DNA from: Tribonema minus
Lineage: Eukaryota > Sar > Xanthophyceae > Tribonematales > Tribonemataceae
Direction of reading: 5' to 3'
NCBI GenBank assembly: GCA_017506865.1
Contig: JAFCMP010000135.1
Span: 434,001 to 498,000 of the forward strand
Length of the DNA stretch: 64,000 nt
How positions within the stretch are numbered: the first letter of the stretch is position 1; each line of letters starts with the position of its first letter. The notes beneath the pieces were generated by a model. That model saw only the letters and a list, made by a program, of their open reading frames with translations, did not search any database and was not told where the DNA came from. A program made the translations under genes and the position numbers. Of the stretch, positions 1-12,700 are shown one piece after another.

Positions 1-1979
1 CCTTTGATGCACATATATAACTGGAGTTCGCATCAGTCCTAGCACCTAGAGCACCAATTAGCATTTCGAAGCGCCCTGTCCAATGAATTTTGACAGCAAC
101 AGTAACCTTGCACATATATTAGTACACGAGTACAGTGCGGGCAAAGCGGTGTACGGATCATTCTGTGCCTGCCGCCCACCGCCACGACAGAAACAGCTCG
201 CTTTCAAACATGTATGGGGCAGAGGCGTCTCACGATCGCAGGCCATGCGCACAACAAGCACGTGCACTCAGCAGCAACACGTAACACATTTGCTCTGTCC
301 ATATAGCTCTAATCTTGATCAGCTATCCACGATGCGAACTCTGAACACAATCTTGAGCACTTTACCCGACCAGACTCATGGACGTGTGCTTGTGGACACC
401 ATTTGATCCTGGATAGTGTAGCCTTTCATGCAAATCGACTATTTGAAACTATGCAGCACGTGCATCGCGGTGTGTGGGAGCACAACAACAGCCACATGCA
501 CAGGATGTTTGTTGATGTTGCATGCAAGTGACAGCGTTCCAGGCTGCCTGCATACAGGCCATGCGCATGGCCTGCGAATATCAGGCACACGTGCTGCTCG
601 CGGAGATTTGCCAAGCAAGCACATTGTCATTGTACCGATTTCTTGCCGGCAGCCCATTGTACCAGTTGTGGGGCATGAGACTCACATCACAACCACTTGG
701 GCATGTGCACATGCGCACATGACTTACATGACATACACACAGTCACAAGTGCCAAGCACAAATCAAGCAGCAAAGCAGGCCAGGCGATTGCAGGAGAGCG
801 GCAGCCAATGATAAGGCCATGCAGACAAACCCACACAGACACACTAACACACAACAGCCACCGCTCTGGGAGTCCAAGAACATTGATGTATGTATTACTT
901 GCACTCAAGTAGACAAAGCCAGAGGCGCGCTGGTTAGGCGCTGTGCCTTTGGCACTTCCATTGCTGACCACAGCGATGTGCCATACACACACCATGTTTA
1001 CTGTCTGTCCTGCGCTACTGTCTGATGACAAACAGACTGCAGCTTGCTTGTGTGCACTGGCACAAAGGACTAACAAAAAGACAAAACCACCCCACTAATG
1101 ACCTGGTAAACAGCAACACTCACAACATGTTTTCCCTGCTTTGACGCTGCTTCAGCGCTGCTACCGTGGCCTGCTGTAGCAGTACCTGCCGCTTTTCGAT
1201 GCTGTGAGCTTCGAGCAGGGCGTCGTGCTGTTGGCACTAAACCTGATGTGTTAAAACGACATTGTCGTTACATCCCTTGTGAAAGCTCCGCAGCGGCTCT
1301 CACGTTGCAACCTCCAGCTCCAGTCCCAACGCAACGCCCGCCTCCGGCCGCACGCTCTCTTGCGCCTGAATGTGCTTCTAGAAGAAAGCGTTTTCGTAGT
1401 AGTCATGCTCTCGACCGCCTGAGGCCAGACAACACGCCTGCCAGCCGACTGCGCTTCGGTTCACGCCCCTTTGCGTTGCACGCTTTGGCTGACTCCTTGA
1501 CGGGCATCACCAGGTGATGAAAGTGTCCTCTGTCGAAACTTGTAGGCATGGGTGTCGCGCAGGCGGGGGGGGCTTGCACGTAGACTCCCACCGTGGTATC
1601 GTATACCCAGACCCCATCCTGCTTGACGGCATGCAGTTGGTGCTGCAGGAGTCGCGCCTCAGTGAACTCCATGTGAGCGTGCTGCTGTGCTGCTGAGAGA
1701 GTGCACCTGTAGAGTTGTAGAGTCAGGACACAGGAATTAATCAGCGTCGGTCGGGGTAGCGATGTTTGTAGTCAGCCAGCATGTCTCGAGAAAAACGCGG
1801 CTGACTACAGGCGCGAAGACATGCACGAAAACACAATCATGCTCTGACCTGATGATGTGACGAGATAAGATAAACTTCTTCTGTAAGACGCCACCGCAGT
1901 AGTAGTCCAGGTGCCAGCTCTCTCTGTGTGTGTGTCGGAGCACGTTGGGGGATGAGTGCTAAACACAGAATGCCCCCTG

Positions 1980-2885
1980 ACGGAAATTTCAAAAGTGAGC
2001 TCTCGAACGGATGCCCTGAAGCGCTTCATGAAACGAAGACAGAATGCTTGTGAAGAACAGTGTCCGAGTAACAAGTGCTCGTGCTCGCAGCAATGCGAGG
2101 GTGAGAACAAGACGCCTCAAGTGTGCTGACCCTCCCCATCGACATCCAAATTTTGCAACATTCGACGCAGACGTCAAATTTTGCAACGTTCGACACAGAT
2201 GTCAACTGACACACTAATTTACCACAACAGCTACACTGACGAAAAGAAGACTCGCTTTCCCACCATGGTCACACCACTACTCGCTGCGCGCGCTGGACTT
2301 CGCTGTGCGTGAACAGAAAACTTCACCAGAAACTTCAACTCATGGAAAATTCATTTCTCTGTGATCAAAAAAGCCCGCCAAAAAAAAAGCTGAAGTTTTT
2401 GTGTGTGTGAAGTAGGAGGTGGTGCCCATGGAGCGGCCAGTGGTTCAGGGGAGGGCTGGTTGACTTGACAAACAGGTTAGTCAGTAAGCAAGGTCGGCAT
2501 CTCTTCTGAGAAAAGCACGGAAATTGTCAAGTGAAGTTTGAGCTCGCGACCGAACCGTTGACGAGACAGAACGCGAAATCGGAACGCACAGTGTGGATGA
2601 ATTCTCCGACAGCCATGCCCCCAAAAAAGACAACAAAACAAGCGCTCTCACAGCAACGCGAGGGCGAGAGCAAGGCGCGCCTCAAGCGTGCTGATCCTCC
2701 CCCTCCATCACCATCGACATCCAAATTTGCAATTTTTTGACGCAAAACGACAAAACTGACCACGCACTGATCACCACAACACTCCTGGAGAAGACTCTCG
2801 CTATCCCACCACTCACTGCGCTGAACTTGGCTGTGTTCGCTTGTTATGGAACACCACCAGAAACTTCAACATCATGGAAAGTTCA
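1980..2885. repeat. Diverged two-copy direct repeat
   Basis: Two blocks share the same order of landmarks. Copy one (about 1980-2350) and copy two (about 2540-2885) each contain a GAGCTC-type start, a segment with AGCAACGCGAGGG or AGCAATGCGAGGG, then CGCCTCAAG-GTGCTGA, then CCATCGACATCCAAATTT, and finally CCAGAAACTTCAAC followed by CATGGAAA. Copy one also has a short internal tandem duplication of the TTTTGCAAC-TTCGAC unit near 2150-2205. No coding capacity or terminal inverted repeat is evident, so the class is unknown. Confidence 0.5.
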
Positions 2886-2958
2886 AGGTCGAGAATAAAT
2901 GAAGATTGACACGCATAGATCTGAGAAAGGTTCCCAGCCTGAAGACCCTCGCCGATGA
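2872..2958 (+). repeat. Dispersed repeat, copy 1
   Basis: This stretch has TGGAAAGTTCAA at its left and GAGAAAGG-TCCC-GCCTGAAGACC-CTCGCC at its right. The same two blocks in the same order occur at 18305-18412 with a longer spacer. Neither copy shows coding capacity. It is probably a small decayed mobile element or a shared gene-flanking sequence. Confidence 0.45.
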
Positions 2959-3318
2959 CAATGTCCACAGCTCTGATTCATACTATGCAGTGTTGGTCGT
3001 CCCCAACCCCCATCTGTCCTGGTGTATATATGTCCTTGCGGTCTGTACATTCTGTACAACAAACTCCATCCTCCGAAGCAATGGTTGCAAGGAATACAAC
3101 CACGGCGGCGGGCAAGCAAAGCTCAATGGCCGACCGACGGAATCGAGCAAGCGCCAGACATGCTGGCAGCGCTGCAACGTATGGCACTGCCCTGCGCACT
3201 TGATTATGCGACATTCTGGCCTCCCCAGTCAACCACCAGAGTACAGGCACTTGGCACTTGTCGCTACGTGTTGACCACATTGCGTCACAACTTCCTCCAG
3301 TCCTCAAGCATACGCACG

Positions 3319-5283
3319 TCACAGCTTGTCGACCACAAAGGTGCCCTTGTCGTACGACGCGCCGACGCCGAGGCCGCTCAGCAGACGTCCGATGGCGGGC
3401 TTTAGCCGCGGAACCGCATCTGCGCGCAGTGCAGCGGTGGCAGCAGCATGGCTCAGTACACAATGCGCAGGCTACATGGTGTGTGCATGTGGAGATGATG
3501 CGCGTGTGGAGGTAGCGCATGAGGAGCTACTTTGCAGCAGCAGCAGCGGCGGCAGCAGCAGCAGCAGCGGCAGCAGCAGCAGCAGCAGCAGCGGCGGCGG
3601 CAGTGGCAGCAGCAGCGATAGCGGCAGCAGACGCAGCGCACCATGGCTCTGTACACAAAGTACGGACGAAGAATATATCGCAGCCATGAGTGAAGGACAG
3701 CGCAGGCTGCAGTCGGCATACCGAAACGCAGAGTGCGTTCAAAGGGTGTCCGCCACTTTGCGCAGAGTCATCCGGTGCCTCCCAGGATCGTTCATCAGCG
3801 TCAAGACGAATCGCAGCGCATGGCAGCTGCTCCATCCCTCAGGACCGCATGTGCAGCTGTGCCGTTGCCCCAGACGCGCATCTACGTCTGCGGCGTCGCT
3901 CACATCACGACACTGACCTCAGGTGCATCAGGAGACGCACATGATGCCAGTGCGCGTCCGCGAGCTCGCTGACACTCTGTTCGTTCTGTCACGCGCGGGT
4001 GTACCTAGCGGCTACCGCAACTAGTCTGCAGAGACGAGGTCACGTCGTAAAGCTGAAGGATGCTGCTGTGCTCTGCGGACTGGCGAAGTGGATGCGCCAT
4101 GCAATGTATGTGCTCAAGCAAATACTTGAGGAAAGTGCAGTGGTGTACTGCACTTGCGGCAGCAACAACAACGCAAACTTCACGAAGGCCAAGACAACAT
4201 GACATCAAGAGGCCGTCAGTACGAGGGCGGTGGGCAGCAGCTCCCAGCAGCGGATTTGACACCGACATTTGTGCTGCTGCTCTCACCTCTGCTGTGCCGG
4301 CCGACGCCCGTGATGATGCGCAGCCTGACGGCAGGCGCGCTGGAGGGCTGCATTTGCTCAAACAAGGGTACGCGGAGGGCGCACATGAGGCGCGTGAAGT
4401 GCGTATGACGCGAACACCGGAGCGGCGCTGTTGGTGACACAGCGGTGGGAGGGGGCTGACTGCATGAAACCGCATTGTTAACGCATGCCAATGTCCGTGA
4501 TGCGCTCGCTGCAGTCGGCGCTGGCGGCGGCGTCTGTGCGCGTGAATTCAAGCGCACGATGACAGTCACTATGACTATAGGCAAGTCACTTCACCGCACG
4601 CCCGTACACAGCAGCACACGTGCACTGGACGACAATTGGGCAACACCAGTGCAGGCGCGCGGCACACCGCCTGCGATCGTGCCATGACCGAGTAAGATGC
4701 CTGTTTCATCTGATGCATCTAACACCAGAAATGAGGTGAATACACGGCCGTGAGGTGCAAGGGTACAAGCCAGGAGCCATCATGCCGAGAGACTGGCGTG
4801 CACCAATGCAGCTGCTGCACGTGCGTCTACGTGAACTTATACTGCGGAGGGCTTTCGGAAGAGCAAGCGGACGGTGATCACTGCTTGCATTGGCAAGAAC
4901 GCCATATGGTAGTTATCCATGAAAGCACAGATGAAGTCGCTGCTAAGCGTCATCAACGCTACGAGCTCACTGGTGGCGCGACAGTGACGTGACGATGATA
5001 ACAGCGACATCAAACAACGCCACTCTTCCCGCCTGCCGTGGTGAAAGGGGCCCTGTCAGCGATACAGGGAGCATGCAGGCACATACCAGAGCTGCAGCGC
5101 TTCACTAAAGAACAGCTGCAACGTCACGCACACAAGCCCATGCTGAGCAGTGTCAACAACCAACCTCAGCTTGAATTACAGGTCTCACCTGCGAGCGGCG
5201 CAGCTCTATGATGGACCTCACGGCCTGCTGAGCCTCAGCGACCCGCAGCCCGTGCAGGTCAACGCTCAGGTCGCCTCTGGCGC
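3319..5283 (-). CDS. N4BP2-like exons 15-17: C-terminal Smr domain
   Basis: Exon 15 (5189-5283) encodes SVDLHGLRVAEAQQAVRSII, including the DLHG motif that opens Smr domains. Exon 16 (4287-4347) encodes VRLRIITGVGRHSR, the TGxGxHS motif. Exon 17 (3319-3419) encodes DAVPRLKPAIGRLLSGL and ends in GTFVVDKL then TGA. Residues 961-1043 thus hold a full Smr fold with all diagnostic motifs in order. Smr domains of this family are metal-independent RNA endonucleases acting at stalled ribosomes. The final VDKL with the stop directly after it matches the usual position of Smr at the extreme C terminus. Confidence 0.88.
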
Positions 5284-8200
5284 CTGCGCACGGCGCAGTC
5301 AGTCGCAATCGAACGTGTCAACATAGGCGACAAGAACCGCTGTACCTGGGTTTGTCAGCTGTACAGCGCACAGATGCAGCCGTAAGCATGGCCCATCGAT
5401 GCAGCCTCTTAAAGATGCGTTTGCAGCAAGCGCGATCGCGTCCCCTGCGCCGAGCTTGCATGATGGACAACGTATTTTGTGTCCACGCAAACGACGTGCG
5501 AGCAGCGCTCAACAGTATCACCCGCAAACAGTGTGTTCGAATAACAGCCCACGGCCACCGTCTGACCAGCGCCCAGCGCCGCCAGTCACGGCAGCCGCTG
5601 CCGTCGCCAGCGCATGCAGTCCACGGCGCTCACGCGTGCGTACCTGCAGTCGACCAGCCCGTCACGACGACGCACGGCAGCGCGCGGCCGCCGCGCTCCT
5701 GCTGCCGCGCCTCGACGCTCACGCGCAGCCGCGGGTTGCGCTCCGCGAGCGCCAGCGCCGCTGCCTCGGCGCCGGCGCGCTCCATGCGCGTGCGCGCTGC
5801 GCGCCCCTCTGCGATCTGGTGCGCCGCGGCGCCGCCGCCCATGCGGCTGCGGCGGCGGCAGCGGCGACGGCGGCGGCGGCGGCGGTGGCGCAGCGGCAGC
5901 GGCGGCGGCAGCGCAGCGGCGGCGGCAGCGGCGGCGGCGGGAGGGGAGGCGGCGGCGTGCATGTGAGGGCGACTGGGCGAGGTGCCGTGCAGCAGCGGCA
6001 TGCAGCAGGTGACAGGCAACAGCTGATTGCCGCCGTTGACTGAGGATCGGCGGCGCGTATTGGGGCCGGGGTTGCCAAAGTGGCTGCGGCGCTGCAGCTG
6101 CGCTGGTAAAGCAGCTGTGCGGCGGCAGGCAGCCGCGCGCGCGCGCAGCAGCCTGCTAACCCTAACCCCAAACCTAACCCTAACCCTAACCCTGCGGCGA
6201 GGGCGAGAAGGCGCGCGTGCGACGTTCTGGACCGCCGCCGCGCGTCCTGGTAGCTGAGGGCTGCATGAATTCAGGCGCCAGCTTTCAGGATCGCACAGGA
6301 CGACATTGTCAATTTCTTTCCTGCGCGTGTGCGTGCCTTCACGGCCCGACGCCCGCCGCTGCTGCTGCTGAATTGCACAACTGTCGCCACATCGCATGCC
6401 GTGGTCTCACGCGTACCTGTAGGTGTGCGACGCACGCTGAAACGCCGCGCGCATGTTCTCAAACTCCTGCGCGGCCTGCCCGCGCAGCGCGCACTGCTGC
6501 GCCGAGCTGCTGTGGCGCGGGCGGTTCTCATACGCCGCAGCGGGCGGCGCGGCCCACCTGCACAGTCGGAGTGCGGCAAGACGCAAGTTGCGGTTGTGAT
6601 GCTTTGAACTTCAAATCACAACTGCGACATGCAGGCATGGCCAAGATGGCTGCTGTGTCGAGCAAATGCGTTGACGGCGGAGGTTTGCAATTCAGAGGCG
6701 CGCAGCGCCGCATGCTTAAGCATGATGACTACCGCAGAAATAGCATGAACAATAGAGTTGTCAGCCGACCACCGGCTAAGCCGGTCGGCTTCGGCTAGCC
6801 GGTGTAGCCGGTTAGCCGAGCTGATCGACACCCCGGCTTTTTGTCGGCTTTCTTGAAAAATGCGCATGCAGTAAAGAGCAAGCAGGAGCTGCTGGAATGA
6901 CTTCAGGCACCCAAGGAGGCGGTTAGGTGCCTTACAGATGGCAACGGACCATGCAACCTCTACGATGCTGCCTATACGCGAATCACCAGTTTCTGACTCA
7001 CGCAACAAGAACACCAGAGATGCGCAGAGCTGATGCTGTTGATGCAGTCTGCTGAGCATGGCAGTACGGAAAGCATTGGTCACACGTGCTGCCGCTAAAG
7101 CCGGTCCAATCTCCTAAGCCGACCAAAAGCCGTGGAAAGCCGACTCATATACTAAGCATCGGCTAGCCGGTGTAGCCGAGCCGACCGGGACAAAGCCGAC
7201 AACAGGCATCGGCTGACAACTCTAGAACAAACTACCAAGTACCCATGCTTGGTGCCACTTCCGCGGCGTATTTTGCAGCCCCCATGTGTGCTGTGTCCGT
7301 ACTTGACCACACTACTTGCTCTCAATTTAAGCAACTTTGCTGACATCTATACTTCAACAAGACATGCTGATATCATACTGGCAACACATATGAAACTGAC
7401 TTGGTGCTGCTTGCGCGTCGCTTCTTGGCAGACGCAGCGGCCGTCGTGCCCTTGGCGGTGGTGAATGCCTTGTTGAGGTGCGCAGCAACGTCCTCCCGCT
7501 CGTCCAGCTCTGAGCACTGCTGCGGGAAGATGGCGCGGATCGTCGCCTGCGCGGCTGCGGCGAACAATAGGGGCGGCGGGCAGCAAAGCAGCAGTGATCA
7601 GCAACAATGCGGCAGTGAGCAGCGACTGGCCTGCACGGCTGCAGCAACAAAAGCGGTTAGCAGCAGCGATCAGCAAGGCAGCAGCGATCAGCAAGGCAGC
7701 AGCGAGCAGCAGATGGCGCGGATCGTCGCCTGCGCGGCTGCGGGGCCCAACAGCAGCGATCAGCAATGCAGCAGTGAGCAACGAGGCAGCAGCGAGCAGC
7801 AGATGGCGCGGAGCGTCGCCTGCGCAGCTGCGGGGAGCAACAGCAGCAGCGCTCAATGATACAGCAGCGATAAGCACGGCAGCAGCGAGCAGAAGATGGC
7901 GCGAATCGTCGCATACGCGGCTGCGGGGCGTGATGGGGGTGGTGGGCAGCGAGGCAGCAATGATCAGCAGTGCAGCAGCGAGACAGCAGCAAGCAGCAGG
8001 TGGCGCAAATCAGCAAGTCGCCTGTGCAGCTGCAGTGACCAACAGGAGCGGCGAGCAGCAGCGATCATCAACGACATAGCAGCGCTCAGCAAGGCAGCAG
8101 CGAGCAGCAATGGCGCGGACCGTTGCCCGCGCGGAGGGGGTTGGCAGCGCTCGCCGTCCATGAGTCATAGAGTCTGAATCGGGGTCAGACTCGTGTCTGG

Positions 8201-9732
8201 GCGGCGCCACATGTCCACGTCAAAGCCTGAGTCAGCATCAGAAACACAATCTGACTGGAAATAAGAGCACTGGCGCAGAAGCGTCCACCATGTGTGTCAA
8301 AGTCGCTGGCCTGCAGGAGCATTTCAACCTCATCCTCGGCCGCGCGCCTGAATCATTGTCAAAGTCAGAGTCTTGATTTGACATCAGAGCTCAAGATCAG
8401 AGCAAGGGTGCAGCTGCGCTCACCGTCCGTGCCAAAGTCAGAACTATCAGAACTGCCCACCACATACAAGCTGATGGTGCTACCAACAAACATTGAAGAA
8501 GCTTGGACCAACTAAACTCGATCAAAGTTTAACAGTCGGGCAAATGTTATGCGGCACTTGCGGCTAACCAGCCCTTGTCGCCTAGAGCTCTACGATCTTC
8601 TCATTCGTTTTCATCATGAGGTCAGATATGGGTGCAGCAGCGCTGACGGTCCGTGTCAAAGTCGCTGGCCTGCAGCAGCCTCTCAATCTCGTCCTCGGCC
8701 GCGAGCCTGAGTCATTGTCGAGTCAGATTCAAAATCAGAGATTGGGTGCAGCAGCGCTCACCATCCGTGTCAAAGTCGCTGGCCTGCAGCAGCATCTTGA
8801 TCTCATCCTCGGCCAAGAGGCCGCGGTAGCGCCGCGCCAGCCACTGCACCTGCTCCGCCACCGTGGGCTGTGCGGCCTGCGGCGGCGGCGGCGGCGCAAG
8901 GGGGGTTTTGGGGTTAGGGCTAGACAAAGCAGCAGCGCTCAGCTGTGAGCTGCGCTGAACTGCGCAGTTCTGGCTGTCATCCTGCCCACCCTGCGGCATG
9001 CAAGGGGCTCTGGGGCCTGGGGCTAGGCAAGGCAGGGCTGAGTCAGGGGTTACGTGGCGGCAAAAATATTTTGCTGGTGCTCTGCGACCATTGCGTGCCC
9101 CCCCCCCCCTCCCCCCCCTACGCCTGCGAGAGATAGATTTCGGTGCGGGCCAGACAAAAGTAGCAGCGCTCAACCAAGGGTGGCGAGCTTGCGGAAATTT
9201 CCGGCTGATCTTCGCGACCACCGCCTGCCGGCGCGCTAGAGCACTGGCAGAGCGGCAAAAAAAAAAAGTGCAAGCGCAACCGCGACGTGCTCCCGCACAG
9301 CAGCCAGCCCTCTGCGCCGCCGTGAAAACGCGCGCGCAAACGCCTTCGCAGCCTCTCCAAGCACGTCAGTGTGCGCTCAGGTGTTGGCGATACAACGCAT
9401 CTCGGCACCTGTACGACACTCAGATACGACACTCAGGTACATGCCGAGATGCGCTGTATCGACAACACCTTGGCGCACAGCAGCAGCAGCGCTCACCGGA
9501 GCGGGCGGCGTCGTGGCGAGCGCCGCGAACCGCCCCCCGACAGACGCGCGCACGGGGCTCGCCCCCCTGCCGAACCCCACCGGCGACGGCGCCCCCCCCC
9601 CCGGCGCCGGCCCGTAGCCGAACGAGATGTTGCCGCTGTGCGCGATGCCGCCGCCGCCGCTGCCGCAGATGCCGCCGCCGCCGCCGCGCGCCACCATCGC
9701 GAACGACGCAGGCGCCACGTCGATGGCCATGG

Positions 9733-9763
<31 letters not shown>

Positions 9764-12700
9764 GCCGTTCTGAGCGCTGCTGCTGCTGGCGCTGTCAAAG
9801 TCGTCGTCGGGGGCGCCGCCGTCGAGGAGCGTCTGCGCGGCGCGCGCGGCGTCGAAGGCGGCGTCGCGCAGCACCGCCAGGACGAGCGCGCGGCCGGCGT
9901 CGGGGAACATGGACTGCGGGGGGGGTGGGGGGTTGGGGGGGGTGGGGTGGCATCGCACATGGGCAGAGGTGAGCACGCCGGGCTATGTTTGGAAGGGGGG
10001 GGGGGGGGGGGGGAGCATCACACATGGGCAGAGGTGAGCACGGCGGGCTATGTATACTTCAACTTTTGAGCGGTGTGTACTTCAACTGAGGTATTGTGCG
10101 TGAGGCGCCGCGAGGTTGAGCGGACGCGCGCAGGCTGCGGGCCGGGGCGATGTGGCCTTTGCGAGGGCGCAAGGTGCGCGGGGGTGCAGCGGAGCGTCAC
10201 TTTTATTCACAGAGAGCACGTTCTTGAAGTATGTTTTCGCTGCACATGCGACCCAAGAGTACGATTGCGCTCTAGAGTGCGTCCCAGGTGCTGCCGCGTA
10301 GCGCGGCGATGCACGCTGCGCGGGTCGTGTGGCGGCGCGTGGTCCATCTATTGCAGTATGATAATTATGGTGGTGCGCGTCACGGTGTCTGTGGCAATAA
10401 GGTAGGGTTCCGCGTGCCTGCTGTGAATTGCGTTGCCGTCGCAGCTTTCCTGCCGACTCGACTTGTGAGCTGGAGCGAGTCTGAATTATGGGTAGGTAGG
10501 CATGCGCACCCTCAACTGACCACCACAGGTGGTCATAAGCAGCACTTGGCATGATAAAGTCAGTTGAAAAGAGGTGCGGATTCAGGCACAGTCCGTGTGT
10601 TTCTTTGCACAAGTCCTCTGTTGCTCTGAGAGCCGTCCAACTCCGTACTTCAAGTTCAACATGGGCAGTAAGGGCCAGCAAGCAACACAGTCCCCAGGTC
10701 ATCCGTTTACTGCCCTGAGGCAGATGCCAGTTCGAGTGCAGAGTGGCATGGATTGTGACACCGGCCAAGGATGGGCATGGATTTGAGACAACCTGCAACA
10801 TACAGTCTGAGAGACGTCAAAAGTAGGCATCATCACCCAACAATCGGCAGCACCGCCATGACACCGGGACTTGTGGACCAATCACATCAAGCATCAAACT
10901 CCACTCATTAATCAGTTGGTCCAGGGCCTAGGCCAATGAATGAGGTGCTGGCCGCGACTTGTGGACCAATCACATGCAGCGTCAGAGTTCACTCACTGTG
11001 AGTTGGTCGAGGGCCTGGACTTGCGCATCGGTCAGCCCCTCTTCTTCCTCCGATGACACCGATACCACGTCCTGCATGTAGGCATGCAGAGGGGCAGTGA
11101 GCAGCCAAGTCAGCAGCAACGGCAGCAGTGGCAACTGGAGCATCGGGCGGTCTGCGTGTGTGTGCACAAAGCTGGGGGCAGCAAATGATACTGACGCAAG
11201 TGGGAGTGGAAAGCCGTCGGGCACCTCACAAAAAAAATTTGCATCGTCTGTGGACACATCTGTTGCTGCCGGAGCAGCAGCACGCAGCACTCAATTGGCA
11301 CGAGTACTGCGGCAGTGCTCAGGACTGTTGCGTGCCGGGACGGACGACCGCAGCGCACCGCTGATGCGCGCACGCGCGCCACGTGCGCGCTGCTATCTGC
11401 CAGCGCGCCAAAAACCAGCTGTGCAGACGTTGATGCTGTGCTCTCTAGGGCTGGCTTATGCGCAAACATAACAAAAAGCTGGTATGGCACCTGAGCACTG
11501 CTACTGCTACATGAAGCAAGGACGTATACCTACCTCACGTCGACGTAATCATGAAGCGCATGACGTCACTGCGTGCGCGCGTGTGCTGGAGCGGGTGCGC
11601 CTGTGCCCGTGCTCATCCAGACTCTGGGCAACCTGCGTCAGCGCTCCGATGCGCAGGGGTAGGCAGGTATGTGCTCACCTCGCCGTACTCGTTCTGCGAA
11701 ATGAGTCCGTCGAACGCGGTGCGCACGCTCGTCTCGAGGTCTCCCGCACTGGCTGCACGGCGGCGCATCGCGACAGTTGAAGTATGCCGTGATTGCAGTG
11801 CAACAGTTGAAGTATGCAATGAGCGGTCATGCTCTCATGTTGGCCGCTTGAATATGTGTGAACGCGACCTGACCAGGTGCTGTCAGTGGTCTTCTGCTAC
11901 TGTGGCGCGATGGTGCAAAACACTGCAATTGTGGACTACCCATGGGAAGCGTATTTGTCAACACTACTTGATGGTGAGTACCCACGCCGCGCTCTATACC
12001 AACCTACCTCTGAAAATATCGGCCATGGCCTTTAAGTCCATCACCCTACAATACATACATGCCCTACATACATGCTCTACAACACATACCCCCTTTATAC
12101 CAACCTACCTCTGAAGATGTCGGCCATGGCCTCCACGTCCAGAACACCTGCAAACATGTCCAGCAGCACCAGCCACGCCTCCGCCTCGCTGAGACCGTGC
12201 GCGTCGCTCCGCTCATCGTGCACATTGCCCGGCCTGTACAATTCGCTCAGCTCGTGCGCGTCGCTCAGCGCGTCAGCATTGCTCAGCGCGTGCGCATCGC
12301 TCAGCCCGTCGGCACTGCTCAGGCCGTTAGCATTGCTCAGCTTGTTCGCGTCGCTCAGCTCGCGCTCACTGCTCAGCTCGTGCGCATCACACAGGTTATG
12401 AGCACTGCTCAGCCCATGCACAGCGCTCAGCCCGTGCGCATTGCTCAGCCCGTCAGCATTGCTCAGCGCGTCAGCATTGCTCAGCGCGTGCGCATCGCTC
12501 AACCCGTGTGCATCGCTCAGCCCGTCGGCATCGCTCAGCGCATGCGCATGATCGCCCCCGCCCCCGCTGCCTCCGTGCCCCCACCGCTCAGCGTATGCGT
12601 CAAGGTGCGACTCAGACGTGCGCACTGCACCCTCGGGGCGAGGGTTTGGGTGAGGCCCATACATGAAGCCAGCAGGCTCCTCCCCGAATACGCTCCGCCC

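Larger units (their letters stand above)
1..3318. other. Left flank, no gene recognised
   Basis: I find no exon with recognisable protein similarity or a convincing splice chain here. The open frames are short, overlap on both strands and have mixed composition. The stretch lies downstream of the minus-strand N4BP2-like gene, so its right part probably contains that gene's 3' UTR and polyadenylation region. It contains CA/TG-rich sequence (roughly 430-1080) and a diverged duplicated block between about 1980 and 2885, listed separately. Confidence 0.4.

Noticed and set aside
3527..3835. Poly-Ala/Gln/Ser protein gene from the GCAGCAGC run
   Set aside because: It is a trinucleotide run downstream of the N4BP2-like stop region's upstream intron (between exons 16 and 17), with no conserved sequence around it.
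6156..6193. Chromosome end
   Set aside because: The telomere repeat is short, degenerate and lies within an intron with coding exons on both sides.
7670..8150. CRISPR-like or prokaryotic repeat array
   Set aside because: The repeats are degenerate copies of an exon-intron junction with irregular spacing.
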